Of a DNA stretch of 20,151 nucleotides, positions 1 through 7,960 are shown piece after piece; position 1 is the first letter of the stretch; the number at the start of each line of letters is the position of its first letter. A program made the translations under genes and the position numbers. Source of the stretch: Clostridia bacterium (GTDB lineage Bacteria > Bacillota > Clostridia > Oscillospirales > CAG-272); assembly GCA_017629395.1 (NCBI GenBank), contig JAGBXH010000194.1:1-20151 (forward strand). Direction: 5' to 3'. The notes beneath the pieces are model-generated. The model did no database searches. It worked only from the letters and a program-made list of their open reading frames with translations, and was not told the DNA's origin.

Positions 1-39
1 AGTAAGAGAGGATGCCATCGGCATCCTCTCTTACTTTTT
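1..39 (+). terminator. Strong intrinsic terminator for a plus-strand gene left of the window
   Basis: Positions 1-16 (AGTAAGAGAGGATGCC) pair perfectly with 20-35 around a 3-nt loop, giving a 16-bp stem. A run of T (35-39) follows on the plus strand. This is a textbook Rho-independent terminator and implies a plus-strand gene ending just outside the window. The inner part of the hairpin is shared with the repeat family described at 11-190. Confidence 0.8.
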
Positions 40-190
40 GGTGGACCCTCGTGAGTCGCCACGCGCACCGCTCAGGTGCGCAGGGGTTCGCATTCGCCGC
101 TCGAAGATCGGAGAGCGGCTCGCGCAGCGAGACATTCTCCAGGCGCAGAGCGTGCGAATTTTCGCCATCGGCGAAACTCCCCTCGATCGG
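11..190. repeat. Hairpin-rich direct repeat, copy 1 (period 187 bp)
   Basis: This segment aligns without gaps to 198-377, with about 12 differences in 180 positions by eye. It is a chain of short perfect hairpins: GATGCC/GGCATC, GCGCACC/GGTGCGC, CCGCTC/GAGCGG, CTCGC/GCGAG and TTTCGCC/GGCGAAA. Open frames cross it on both strands, but they have repetitive Arg/Ser-rich content and no ribosome binding site, so I treat it as non-coding. It resembles the mosaic palindromic elements found between bacterial genes. I do not recognise the family. Confidence 0.75.
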
Positions 191-197
191 CGGGGTC

Positions 198-377
198 GCT
201 GCCACCGGCAGCCTCTCTCTCTTTTTGGTGGACTCTCGTGAGTCGCCACGCGCACCGCTCAGGTGCGCAGGGGTTCGCATTCGCCGCTCAAAGATCGGAG
301 AGCGGCTCGCGCAGCGAGACATTCTCCAGGCGCAGAGCGAGCGAATTTTCGCCGCAGGCGAAACTCCCCTCAATCGG
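198..377. repeat. Hairpin-rich direct repeat, copy 2
   Basis: Second copy of the element at 11-190, offset by exactly 187 bp. The differences mostly fall in loops or are compensated. The A12-T24 pair of copy 1 is C199-G211 here, and the loop of the TTTCGCC/GGCGAAA hairpin changes from ATC to GCA while the stem is kept. The segment between this copy and the radical SAM gene (378-470) holds another stem (GGTCAC 380-385 with GTGACC 445-450) that encloses the terminator hairpin. Confidence 0.75.
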
Positions 378-414
378 AGGGTCACGTATCTTTTAGTGAA
401 GTCGAACGCAGTGG

Positions 415-438
415 AAAAACGCTCCGGTGGAGCGTTTT
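415..438 (-). terminator. Probable intrinsic terminator of the radical SAM gene
   Basis: AAAACGCTCC (416-425) pairs perfectly with 429-438 around a 3-nt loop. Read on the minus strand, the stem ends in a run of five T. It lies about 33 bp downstream of the radical SAM stop codon. Part of the T run lies inside the stem, so it is weaker than the terminator at position 1. Confidence 0.6.
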
Positions 439-470
439 GGAACGGTGACCGAAGCATTTTGCGAAACTCT

Positions 471-1862
471 CTACTTGACAAAGATAGGCGTACTATTCTG
501 CCAATCCCCCATTGCGGCTACTGCCTTTTCGTAATACCCTTGTTTGAAGAAGAGGCACTTTGAAGGGTCAACGCCCAATTTGTCTGATGTCAGCGTCAAT
601 GCAATGGCGCGACAGCCTCCGGCACAGTACTTGAAATACGGGCAGGCATTGCACTCGGCATTCGCCGAGGCGAGGTCACCGACGGTTGTACAAACCTCTG
701 CAAGATATCTGCCCACCTGCAAAATCGGGCGAAGCCCCGATTCCTTGACGTTTCCGAGGATATCATTCCTTGCCTCATAGTAACCCGACATCTGCATACA
801 TGGGAACACGTTTCCGTTGGCAGCTACGGCAATCATGGTACGATTTCCGCTGCATACGGGTCTTGAGTACTTGAACTCGCCCTCACGGCAGGTGACGGGA
901 CGAAGCATATAGCTTTTACTATGCGGGACAAGTGTGACAAGCTGCCAGATATCCACCGCCATGTTGTGTTGCTCCGCGGAATACGCGCGGCAAAAATCAA
1001 GCATCTTATCAAAATACTCGTCAAGATCAAGCGTTGCGCCCTTGGCGTTTTCATTCCACCGAGGACCCTCGGTGGTGCGGATGATACGCATTTGGGAAAC
1101 ACCCATTTTATCCAGCAGGCGCGCCGTGTCAAGCATAGCCTCGACGTTTTTCCTGTGCACGTTGGTCTGCGCCTTGACGCGAAATCCGTTTTTAACGCAA
1201 AGAGCGATCGCGCGCAGGGCGTCCTCCTCTGCCCCCTTGCGGTTTCTGAGCCAGTCATGATGACCGATACCGTCAAACGAGATCTTGACCAAGGGGGCGC
1301 ATCCGATCTCCTTCATGCGATCCAGAACCTCTTGCGTGATATAATATCCGTTGGTATTCAGCTCCTCCACGTACATACCGCGACGGTAAATGCCTTCGAT
1401 AATCGGCAAAAAGCTCTTATGGCACATAGGCTCGCCGCCGGTTATGGTAAATGCGTGAATGCCGCAAGCCATCGCCTGGTCAAGCAGGCACTCTGCCTCC
1501 TTACGTGAAAACTCCGCCATCAGCGGTGCATTGTCCGCAGCATTGAAGCAATGCAGGCAGTTGTAGTTGCACTTCCCTGTAATCATCCAGTTCATCTCAG
1601 GAAAATAGCGGTTGTCGCACTCCATTTTCTGCCACGGAGAAAGCGATCTTTCCCCCGTTTGGCACTCCGATATAAAGCCTCTTTCAAGAAGGCTTTGGAG
1701 AAGCTCGCTGTCCTCGATCTCGCATTGTCCGTCACAGCGCGACAGCAGCTCAAATTCTTCCTTGGTCAATTTCTGCGCAGCGAGCACACCCTTGATATAA
1801 TATGCGTAAGGTACGCGCCACCAGGAGCGCAGCGCGATCATTTCGTTCAATATGTAGCTCAT
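471..1862 (-). CDS. Radical SAM/SPASM peptide maturase
   Basis: A 463-residue radical SAM enzyme of the SPASM class that modifies ribosomal peptides. The [4Fe-4S]-SAM motif is C98-x3-C102-x2-C105, followed by GGEP at 142-145. The C-terminal SPASM region has C337, C355, C404-x2-C407, C413, C417 and C436, enough ligands for auxiliary Fe-S clusters. Residues 1-65 (from MSYILNEMIALRSWW) look like the small PqqD/RRE-like domain that grips leader peptides; this is inferred from position and pattern. The gene lies directly downstream of two precursor-like peptides and is co-directional with a NHLM-type exporter, so they are its probable substrates. Which bond it makes (thioether, C-C or epimerisation) cannot be read from sequence. 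The ribosome binding site is weak (GGATAAAAGAGCGG). Confidence 0.88.
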   Translation of the reverse strand: MSYILNEMIALRSWWRVPYAYYIKGVLAAQKLTKEEFELLSRCDGQCEIEDSELLQSLLERGFISECQTGERSLSPWQKMECDNRYFPEMNWMITGKCNYNCLHCFNAADNAPLMAEFSRKEAECLLDQAMACGIHAFTITGGEPMCHKSFLPIIEGIYRRGMYVEELNTNGYYITQEVLDRMKEIGCAPLVKISFDGIGHHDWLRNRKGAEEDALRAIALCVKNGFRVKAQTNVHRKNVEAMLDTARLLDKMGVSQMRIIRTTEGPRWNENAKGATLDLDEYFDKMLDFCRAYSAEQHNMAVDIWQLVTLVPHSKSYMLRPVTCREGEFKYSRPVCSGNRTMIAVAANGNVFPCMQMSGYYEARNDILGNVKESGLRPILQVGRYLAEVCTTVGDLASANAECNACPYFKYCAGGCRAIALTLTSDKLGVDPSKCLFFKQGYYEKAVAAMGDWQNSTPIFVK

Positions 1863-1908
1863 ATTTTTACCGCTCTTTTATCCTTGTGTTTTTTGAAAAC
1901 AGATTGAA

Positions 1909-1946
1909 AGCGCGAAACGAACCGTATCTGCGGAACGCTTCGCGCT
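1909..1946 (-). other. Stem-loop between zinc-ribbon peptide and radical SAM gene
   Basis: AGCGCGAA (1909-1916) pairs perfectly with TTCGCGCT (1939-1946). On the minus strand it is followed by a moderately T-rich stretch (TTCAATCTGTTTTC). It could be a leaky terminator that lowers maturase expression relative to the peptides, or simply a 3'-end stabiliser. The U tract is too broken to call a full terminator. Confidence 0.45.
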
Positions 1947-1970
1947 GCTTGATTTCAATTGATTATTTGA

Positions 1971-2270
1971 TTATTCTGCGTCGGGAGTGACTTTTTTGAG
2001 GATGACGGTGTTGCACTTCGGACATTTAACGGGGGCAGAATTGCTGATAACAGAAGAAGGATCATCCTTCTGGAATGCAACAGAGGCGACCAGACTACCG
2101 CAATTGGGGCAGCGGCTGCCGTCTACCAATCTGACCTTGTCCATGTTCAGATTATTGTATGCTCTTCCGCCGATTTTTGCCGAGCCCAGACCGCCGGAAA
2201 CGCCGTCAAGCTCTTCGTCAGATACGGCTGCGGTTTCATTCACCTTCAATTCAACGTCTTTGTTTGCCAT
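1971..2270 (-). CDS. Putative RiPP precursor with GG leader and zinc-ribbon-like core
   Basis: A 99-residue peptide. The start at 2270 is chosen because AAGGAG lies about 9 nt upstream; a longer frame to 2342 has no such site. Residues 1-27 are acidic and end in SDEELDGVSGG, the double-glycine pattern cut by C39 peptidases. The predicted 72-residue core then carries CPNCG at 54-58 and CPKC at 83-86, the spacing of a zinc ribbon. It lies between the Nif11-type peptide and the radical SAM gene, downstream of a C39 exporter. Export and modification are inferred from leader and context. It could instead be an intracellular zinc-binding accessory protein whose SGG is fortuitous. I do not recognise a named family for the core. 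Confidence 0.75.
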   Translation of the reverse strand: MANKDVELKVNETAAVSDEELDGVSGGLGSAKIGGRAYNNLNMDKVRLVDGSRCPNCGSLVASVAFQKDDPSSVISNSAPVKCPKCNTVILKKVTPDAE

Positions 2271-2350
2271 TTTTTGAACTCCTTGATTAAAATTATTTTT
2301 AGTAGATCGTATCTCTCGTGATGGAATGCTTTGCCATTGCATTGAGATTT

Positions 2351-2378
2351 AGGAGTTAAGCTTTTCCTGTTAACTCCT
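2351..2378 (-). other. Stem-loop between the two peptide genes
   Basis: AGGAGTTAA (2351-2359) pairs perfectly with TTAACTCCT (2370-2378) across a 10-nt loop, starting 10 bp after the Nif11-type peptide stop codon. No U tract follows on the minus strand, so it is not a classical terminator. It may protect the 3' end of a processed message and let the first peptide be made in excess. Confidence 0.5.
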
Positions 2379-2388
2379 CATGCTTACA

Positions 2389-2745
2389 TCAAAGATGCTC
2401 AATGATGTTATTGTCAATCGCTTTGTCATTCGATTCGTAAGGCAGGGGCGATAATTTACTGTCATATACCGTTTTGGAGGATGTGTTACCGCAATTAGCA
2501 CAGGTGCTTGCAGCGTTGGCGTTTGTTCTGCGAAGGAGCGCTTCGACAAAATCAAAACAACCACCACCGGCAACCAATTCAAGCTCGTCGTCGGATATTG
2601 CACCGTTTGTGTGCAGCTGTTCAAAATACGTCTTTGCCTCGTCTTCGGTAAGCACTATGTTATTTTCACTTGCAAGAGCCATAAGCTCCTCTGCACTCTT
2701 AGCAGCCTTTGCCTGTGCAATCAGTTCAGGGGTTAAGTTTTTCAT
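2389..2745 (-). CDS. Nif11-type leader RiPP precursor peptide
   Basis: A 118-residue peptide. The N-terminus (MKNLTPELIAQAKAAKSAEE, then a helical acidic stretch) and the boundary DDELELVAGGG at 53-62 match the Nif11-like leader family, whose leaders are cut after Gly-Gly by the peptidase domain of NHLM-type exporters. The predicted core begins around C63 and has Cys at 63, 82 and 85; CANCG at 82-86 resembles CPNCG of the neighbouring zinc-ribbon peptide. The start has a clear AAGGAGAA site. It is the first gene after the promoter at 2851-2886. The mature product and its activity are unknown. Leader assignment is strong; the role as a radical SAM substrate is inferred from position. Confidence 0.88.
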   Translation of the reverse strand: MKNLTPELIAQAKAAKSAEELMALASENNIVLTEDEAKTYFEQLHTNGAISDDELELVAGGGCFDFVEALLRRTNANAASTCANCGNTSSKTVYDSKLSPLPYESNDKAIDNNIIEHL

Positions 2746-2850
2746 ACGTTATTCTCCTTGTTCAGTTTGTACCGATTTCGGTTTTCAACTTTATAGGTCA
2801 AACTCTCATAATGTAGCTTCAAATTGTGATCATGCGCTTTCTTTGTCATC

Positions 2851-2886
2851 ATTATATCACGTCGGGTGTTACAAATGTGTTACAAA
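2851..2886 (-). promoter_or_regulatory. Activator-type promoter of the precursor peptide operon
   Basis: On the minus strand TTTGTAACACATTTGTAAC (2868-2886) holds two TTTGTAAC sites at an 11-bp period. Exactly 11 bp separates it from TATAAT (2851-2856). The repeat sits where the -35 box should be, the layout of promoters activated by PhoB/OmpR-type response regulators. The 19 bp are identical at 7978-7996. The box starts 28 bp after the preceding ABC gene, so the peptides have their own promoter. Transcription would give a leader of about 100 nt. Confidence 0.75.
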
Positions 2887-2914
2887 TCTACCCAAAATAT
2901 TAAAAATATAAATT

Positions 2915-5098
2915 TTAATGATCCAGTCTTTGACGTTCAACCAGCTCTGCAAATTTACCGTCAAGAGCGATCAGCTCGTCGTAAGTGCCGTCCTCAAGGA
3001 TTTTTCCGTTTTCAAGATAAATGATACGGTCGCACTCGCGAATGGTAGACAGACGGTGCGCAATCACAATTCTCGTGCATTTGAGCGTTCCAAGAGAATC
3101 CGAAACGATCTTCTGCGTGATATTGTCAAGTGCACTCGTTGCCTCATCAAGCATTATGATCTTTGGCCTTGGCGCAATGGCGCGGGCGATCATAATTCTT
3201 TGGCGTTGTCCGCCCGAAATGCCACCCGATCCCTCGGAGATCACGGTATGCATGCCCATGGGCATTTTTCGGATATCATCGGCAATACCTGCCAGCTCGG
3301 CGGCAGCCCACGCCTCGTCCATGGTAAGATGCGGCGCTGAAATGACGATGTTGGAAAAAATATCGCCCTGGAAGAGCTTACCGTTTTGCATGACCACACC
3401 GATCTTGCGACGCAGAGATTTCAGGTCAATTCCCGCAAGATCCTTGCCATCGTAATAGATCGCACCCTTCTGCGGCTTTTCAAATCCAAGCAGCAGCCTG
3501 AGCAGCGTGGATTTTCCGCATCCGGTAGAGCCAACAATTGCAACGTACTGCCCCGGTCGGATCTTCAATGAAAGATTGTCAATGACGTTGGGCATCCCCT
3601 CGTGATATCTGAATGACACGTTGCAAAGCTCAATGCCGCCCGTAAGCTGCTCTATGACAGGCTTACCCTGCGCGATTTCCGGAATCGTATCCATGATAGG
3701 CTTTGCCATTTCAATGGTAGGCTTGAATTGCGCAACCATTGTAGCAATCCCTGCCAAGGACATAAACGCACCGCTGACCATGCCGTACGCTGTATTGAAC
3801 GCATAGTAATCTGCCACGCTGACCTGACTGTGCACAGCCATATAGTACATCAGTATCATGCCGCCAAGAGAAATGATGGCACCGAAGGCATTGTTAGCAC
3901 GCAGAAAAAGGGGCGGGTTATAAGCAACTCGGAGCTGCTCTGCATAAAGCTTGGACCAACGCGCAAACATGCGCTTTTCCGCGCCCGAAAGCCTGATTTT
4001 CTGCACTCCGGTTATCATGGCATAGCTCATACCGCTTTCCTTGGCGGAAAGCTCCATCTGCTTTTTCGTATACTTCATCTGACAGAGCGTGGTAACAAGA
4101 GACAGCACAATGGTGGCAAATATCACACCCAAAGCAGGAATCACCAGAGCGGGTGCGTATTCAAATATCTGCGTAATATACACCAGCGAGAATATGGACG
4201 TAAGTCCGGTTTGCAACACGCAGGATACCAGCATGGAGCAAAGTGACTGAATGTATTGCGAGCGGCTTGCAAGATCGCCTGCACTGTATTTCTTAAAGAA
4301 ATCCGCAGGGAGTGACAATATGCGCATCATCGTCGCCGCCTGCACCGATATGGTGATCTTTGTGTTGATCCGCGCCATCAAAAGTGAGGTGATCCCGCTT
4401 ACAAGCAAGGAACTGATGCTGACACTTATCATAAACACCGCTATTCCCAACAGAAGCCGGTAATCCTTGCTGCCTATCACCGTGCCCATGAGCAGATTGT
4501 TAAGCTTGGGGCCCAACAGACCAACAGCAGTTGCTGCCATGCCCGACAGTACGATGAAAATGAAATCGGAAACCGAAAGCGTTTCCGCGATATATCGCAC
4601 CAATGCGCGCAGCGTCAGCCGCTCAAGGGGAAAGGGCTTGTAAAAGCAAACAGCCTCTTGCTCAAAAAGAGATTCGTTTTTCGCATTGAGCCTGATCCAT
4701 TTGCCTGACCCTGCATCAAAATATGCGTATCCCGAGATGCCCTTGGGAATCAAAGCAACCGTGCTTCCATCATCCTTACGGGTGCCGAGCACTGCTCCAA
4801 TGGAATCCTTATACCATCCCCTTTCGAGATTGACGTTGCGCCGCATAATCCCGTTCGGACGGAGCAGATATTCAAGACGGTCGTTCAACGTCTTTACGGA
4901 AGTCGGGATCTGGCGTGGCTTTACCTTATAATATTCGAGGATCTTTGCAATCGCGCCAAGCTCCCGCTCGTCATTCCCGTCATTTGATGCGCATCTCTTG
5001 GTACCGAGTACCGCATCCGCAATATCAGCAAATGCCTCGGAAAAGGTATCCTCGTCATTTTTTCTTCTTTGCTTGATCTGTTCATCAAACCAACCCAT
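2915..5098 (-). CDS. NHLM-type bacteriocin export ABC transporter, peptidase-less subunit
   Basis: A 727-residue half-transporter. Residues 1-160 form a soluble N-terminal region with no recognisable C39 catalytic residues. Residues about 170-460 hold the membrane domain, and the C-terminal ATPase has Walker A GSTGCGKST near 523, signature ISGGQ near 627, Walker B IIMLDE near 647 and a switch His in IAHRLS near 681. This fits the second ABC protein of NHLM-type (nitrile-hydratase-leader microcin) export systems, which pairs with a peptidase-bearing ABC protein, here the gene immediately upstream. Start at 5098 is supported by AGGAGG. A 57-bp gap to the upstream gene suggests co-transcription. 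The membrane complex would export the processed peptides. Confidence 0.87.
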   Translation of the reverse strand: MGWFDEQIKQRRKNDEDTFSEAFADIADAVLGTKRCASNDGNDERELGAIAKILEYYKVKPRQIPTSVKTLNDRLEYLLRPNGIMRRNVNLERGWYKDSIGAVLGTRKDDGSTVALIPKGISGYAYFDAGSGKWIRLNAKNESLFEQEAVCFYKPFPLERLTLRALVRYIAETLSVSDFIFIVLSGMAATAVGLLGPKLNNLLMGTVIGSKDYRLLLGIAVFMISVSISSLLVSGITSLLMARINTKITISVQAATMMRILSLPADFFKKYSAGDLASRSQYIQSLCSMLVSCVLQTGLTSIFSLVYITQIFEYAPALVIPALGVIFATIVLSLVTTLCQMKYTKKQMELSAKESGMSYAMITGVQKIRLSGAEKRMFARWSKLYAEQLRVAYNPPLFLRANNAFGAIISLGGMILMYYMAVHSQVSVADYYAFNTAYGMVSGAFMSLAGIATMVAQFKPTIEMAKPIMDTIPEIAQGKPVIEQLTGGIELCNVSFRYHEGMPNVIDNLSLKIRPGQYVAIVGSTGCGKSTLLRLLLGFEKPQKGAIYYDGKDLAGIDLKSLRRKIGVVMQNGKLFQGDIFSNIVISAPHLTMDEAWAAAELAGIADDIRKMPMGMHTVISEGSGGISGGQRQRIMIARAIAPRPKIIMLDEATSALDNITQKIVSDSLGTLKCTRIVIAHRLSTIRECDRIIYLENGKILEDGTYDELIALDGKFAELVERQRLDH

Positions 5099-5155
5099 GC
5101 CCGGTCCTCCTTTGTGCTTGGGAAGTAGATATTTTCATTGATCTCGCTTCCTCCA

Positions 5156-7345
5156 TCAATCGCTTGTAACGAGCCTTGTATAGAAGCCGCCGAGTGCGTA
5201 AAGCTCGTCGTGCGTTCCTCTTTCGACCACAACGCCATGATCCATTACGAGGATCTCGTCACAATCTCGTATCGTTGAAAGACGGTGCGCTACCACAATG
5301 CAGGTAATTCCCCTATCCTTTATGGATCTGATGACCTCATATTCGGTTCTTGCATCCAGTGCAGACGTTGCCTCGTCGAGTATCACGATTGTGGGATCCT
5401 GCGCAAGCACTCTTGCTATTTCAAGTCTTTGACGCTGGCCTCCCGAGAAATCCATACCGCCCTCAGTCAGCTTATAGCTGTATCCGCCTTCGCGCTGCAT
5501 GATGTCGCTGTGGATCTGCGCATCTCTTGCCGCCAATATCATCTCAAAATCCTCAATGGAGGAATCCCACATTTTTATGTTGTTGGCAATCGTATCCTCA
5601 AAGATAATGATATCCTGATCAACTACCGCAAGAGACCCGGTAAACACACTGCGGTCAATGCGCTCTATCGGCTTTCCGTCAAAAAGTATCTCGCCGCTCC
5701 AGGGCTGATACAATCCCGCTATCAGCTTTGAGATCGTTGACTTTCCGCAGCCCGACATGCCAACCAATGCAATCCGCTTGCCCGGTGTCAGCTCAAGATG
5801 AAAATCCTTGATCAGCGGATCTGCAAGACGCGAGTAGCCGAACGTGACGTTTTTCAGCTCAACTCTTCCGGAAAGCTTGGAATACGTATCTGTTTCCCCG
5901 TCAACCGACGCCTGCCGACACAGCTTGTCGGTGGGATATTTCATCACGTCATCAATTCTTTCCATAGAGGTTCTCATTTCCTGAAGCGTCTGCCCTGCGG
6001 AAATAAACTTTTGCGCAGGTGAGGTAAAGGAGCCAAGGAAGCCCTGGAACGCCATCACCATACCCACCGTAAAGATTCCCTCCATCACAAGGTATACGCC
6101 TATAATGAGAACTGCCGTGTTGGTGACGGTGGAAACCAAGGGAGGAATCATGCCAAGATACTGGTTGAGCTTTGCATACTTGACCCGTTGGGTATTGACG
6201 CTTGCCTGATATCCCGCCCATTTTGCAAAAAATCCGTTTTCTGCTCCGCTTGCCTTGATGGTTTCGATCATTTCAATTCCCGCCACCGTTGCACCTGTCA
6301 GCTTACCCATGTCGCGCATGGAAACGCGGGTGATATTCACGCGCTTTTTGGAAATAATGCGGGACAGAAACAGATTGATCACGATCGAGAAAACCCCGAC
6401 CAAGGTCAAAGGCAGGCTGTATCGAATCATGACCACGAGATAGAACACCATCATGCCCGCCTCGATCACAAGGGGGGCAAAGGTAGCTGCCAGCGTTTTG
6501 GCAACCGAGGCATTCGAGCTCTTTCTTTCCTGGATATCTCCCGCCATTCTTTGCGAGAAGAAGTCCATGGGAAGTCTTAAAACCTTCCACATGAAAGCGG
6601 TACTTCCCAGCGCATCGATCTTTGCTCCGATACGCGCTGTGTATATAGCCTCAATAAATGCCATGACGATCTGAATGATCGAAAGTGCCGCCAGCGAGCA
6701 GATGAACGGCATGAGCCATTCGGGGTTCTGCCCTGTCAGGAGTCTGTCAACAAAGATACGTGAGAAGGCGGGATTGATAATACCGATCAGTGACATCGTC
6801 ACCGTAGTCATAACAGTGAACACCACCGCAACGCCTGTTCCGCGCATCTTTTCCTTAGAAAAGGATATCATACTCTTGGGCTTGCCCGCAGGCTCAAAGC
6901 TCTCAGAAGGCTCAAACATCAGACAAATGCCGGTAAATGATTTATCAAAGCTTTCGATCGATATGCTGTAAGTGCCTCTTGCGGGGTCATTGAGTATCGC
7001 CTTATTCCCCTTGAAGCCGTTCAGAACCACAAAGTGATTGAAGTTCCAATGCACAATGCAGGGGAACTTTCCGTTTTTTTGCAGCTCCTTCGTCTCATAT
7101 CGATAGCCTTGCGCTACAAGTCCATAGCTCCTTGCAGCTCTCAGCATATTCTTTGCGTTTGATCCATCGCGCGAAACTCCGCAATCAGCGCGTACCTGCT
7201 CAAGCGGAATCCATTTCCCATAATATGCAAGAATCATGGTCAGTGACGCCGCTCCGCATTCCAAAGCCTCCAGCTGCATCACAACGGGAACCTTTGCCAC
7301 ACCGTTTGTAACGGGCGACTTGACTTTTTTGTCAGCTTTCCCCAT
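5156..7345 (-). CDS. NHLM-type C39 peptidase/permease/ATPase peptide exporter
   Basis: A 729-residue peptidase-containing ABC transporter that removes double-glycine leaders and exports the core peptide. The N-terminal C39 domain shows Q24, C30 (in LECGAAS), H104 (in NHFVVL) and D120 (in LNDPARG), a complete papain-like set. Membrane helices occupy roughly 170-450. The ATPase has Walker A GMSGCGKST, signature FSGGQRQR, Walker B IVILDEATSALD and VAHRLS. The start is placed at ATG 7345, 6 nt after GAGGTGG; an in-frame GTG at 7354 falls inside that ribosome binding site. It begins 10 bp after the HlyD-like gene. Both peptides encoded downstream end their leaders in GG, so they are the expected substrates. 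Confidence 0.92.
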   Translation of the reverse strand: MGKADKKVKSPVTNGVAKVPVVMQLEALECGAASLTMILAYYGKWIPLEQVRADCGVSRDGSNAKNMLRAARSYGLVAQGYRYETKELQKNGKFPCIVHWNFNHFVVLNGFKGNKAILNDPARGTYSISIESFDKSFTGICLMFEPSESFEPAGKPKSMISFSKEKMRGTGVAVVFTVMTTVTMSLIGIINPAFSRIFVDRLLTGQNPEWLMPFICSLAALSIIQIVMAFIEAIYTARIGAKIDALGSTAFMWKVLRLPMDFFSQRMAGDIQERKSSNASVAKTLAATFAPLVIEAGMMVFYLVVMIRYSLPLTLVGVFSIVINLFLSRIISKKRVNITRVSMRDMGKLTGATVAGIEMIETIKASGAENGFFAKWAGYQASVNTQRVKYAKLNQYLGMIPPLVSTVTNTAVLIIGVYLVMEGIFTVGMVMAFQGFLGSFTSPAQKFISAGQTLQEMRTSMERIDDVMKYPTDKLCRQASVDGETDTYSKLSGRVELKNVTFGYSRLADPLIKDFHLELTPGKRIALVGMSGCGKSTISKLIAGLYQPWSGEILFDGKPIERIDRSVFTGSLAVVDQDIIIFEDTIANNIKMWDSSIEDFEMILAARDAQIHSDIMQREGGYSYKLTEGGMDFSGGQRQRLEIARVLAQDPTIVILDEATSALDARTEYEVIRSIKDRGITCIVVAHRLSTIRDCDEILVMDHGVVVERGTHDELYALGGFYTRLVTSD

Positions 7346-7355
7346 ATTTCCCACC

Positions 7356-7829
7356 TCAGTTCAGGATAAAAGAGATAGGCGAAATGCTCTCAATCACGAT
7401 ATCCGCCTTTTGCACACCGTCGGAGTGTACACCGTCAATGCTGACCTCGTATACCCATTCACCAACGGTAAGACCGCTTGCGTGTATCGCGTAATCCGTC
7501 AGAGATCCGTCCACCTTGATGGGTACTTGGGCGATCTCCGTAATGACGTATTCCTGATCCTCGGAACGAACCGTCATTCCGACTTCAATCTTTTCCATAT
7601 TGGACTCGCCTATGTATATAACCGCAATTCCACCATCCGTTACAATGGCAGTAGACAGAGTCGTGTCAATTCTTCCGATACATCCCCATGCAACCACGCC
7701 TGCAAGCAAAATCACGATTGCCAAAAGCACCATCCAAAGACCGGGATTGGCAACCTTGACGTAATCCTGAAGCTGCTCCGGGGAGGAAACCTTGTCCATG
7801 CTGCTTTTCTTAAATAATTGTTTATTCAT
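7356..7829 (-). CDS. Short HlyD-like membrane fusion protein of the NHLM export system
   Basis: A 157-residue protein: a cytoplasmic N-terminus with SSPEQLQDYVKVANP, one membrane helix at about 31-52, then a small beta-rich extracytoplasmic domain. The SPEQLD-like motif followed by one helix matches the secretion (HlyD-like) protein of NHLM systems. Family members are usually much longer because of a coiled-coil hairpin, which is absent here. In a single-membrane cell a periplasm-spanning hairpin is not needed. The start at 7829 is supported by GGAGAAGG; an ATG ten codons upstream has no site. It is the first gene of the export operon and is preceded by the promoter at 7961-7996. I am confident of its role in the export system, less so of its mechanism. 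Confidence 0.75.
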   Translation of the reverse strand: MNKQLFKKSSMDKVSSPEQLQDYVKVANPGLWMVLLAIVILLAGVVAWGCIGRIDTTLSTAIVTDGGIAVIYIGESNMEKIEVGMTVRSEDQEYVITEIAQVPIKVDGSLTDYAIHASGLTVGEWVYEVSIDGVHSDGVQKADIVIESISPISFILN

Positions 7830-7960
7830 ATCCTTCTCCAAGTGTGATGAAATGATCACGTACTTCCCTGTTTTTACCTAAAATACGCTTTAAGGCGATA
7901 TCCCCTGCGTCATGTCATTTTGCATGCATTTCAAAAGGATAAATCTACCCCATTTTCCTC

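Noticed and set aside
12..563. Plus-strand open frames across the left repeat region
   Set aside because: They read through tandem hairpin repeats, have no ribosome binding site, are Arg/Ser-rich and repetitive, and run over the terminator of the radical SAM gene.
2271..2342. Longer N-terminus for the zinc-ribbon peptide
   Set aside because: The upstream ATG lacks a ribosome binding site and adds a sequence unlike a leader, whereas ATG 2270 is preceded by AAGGAG.
2868..2886. TGTAAC as a -35 box for an ECF sigma factor
   Set aside because: ECF promoters need a conserved -10 such as CGTC about 16-17 bp downstream. The two copies share no such motif but do share direct repeats and TAYAAT boxes, which fits a response regulator better.
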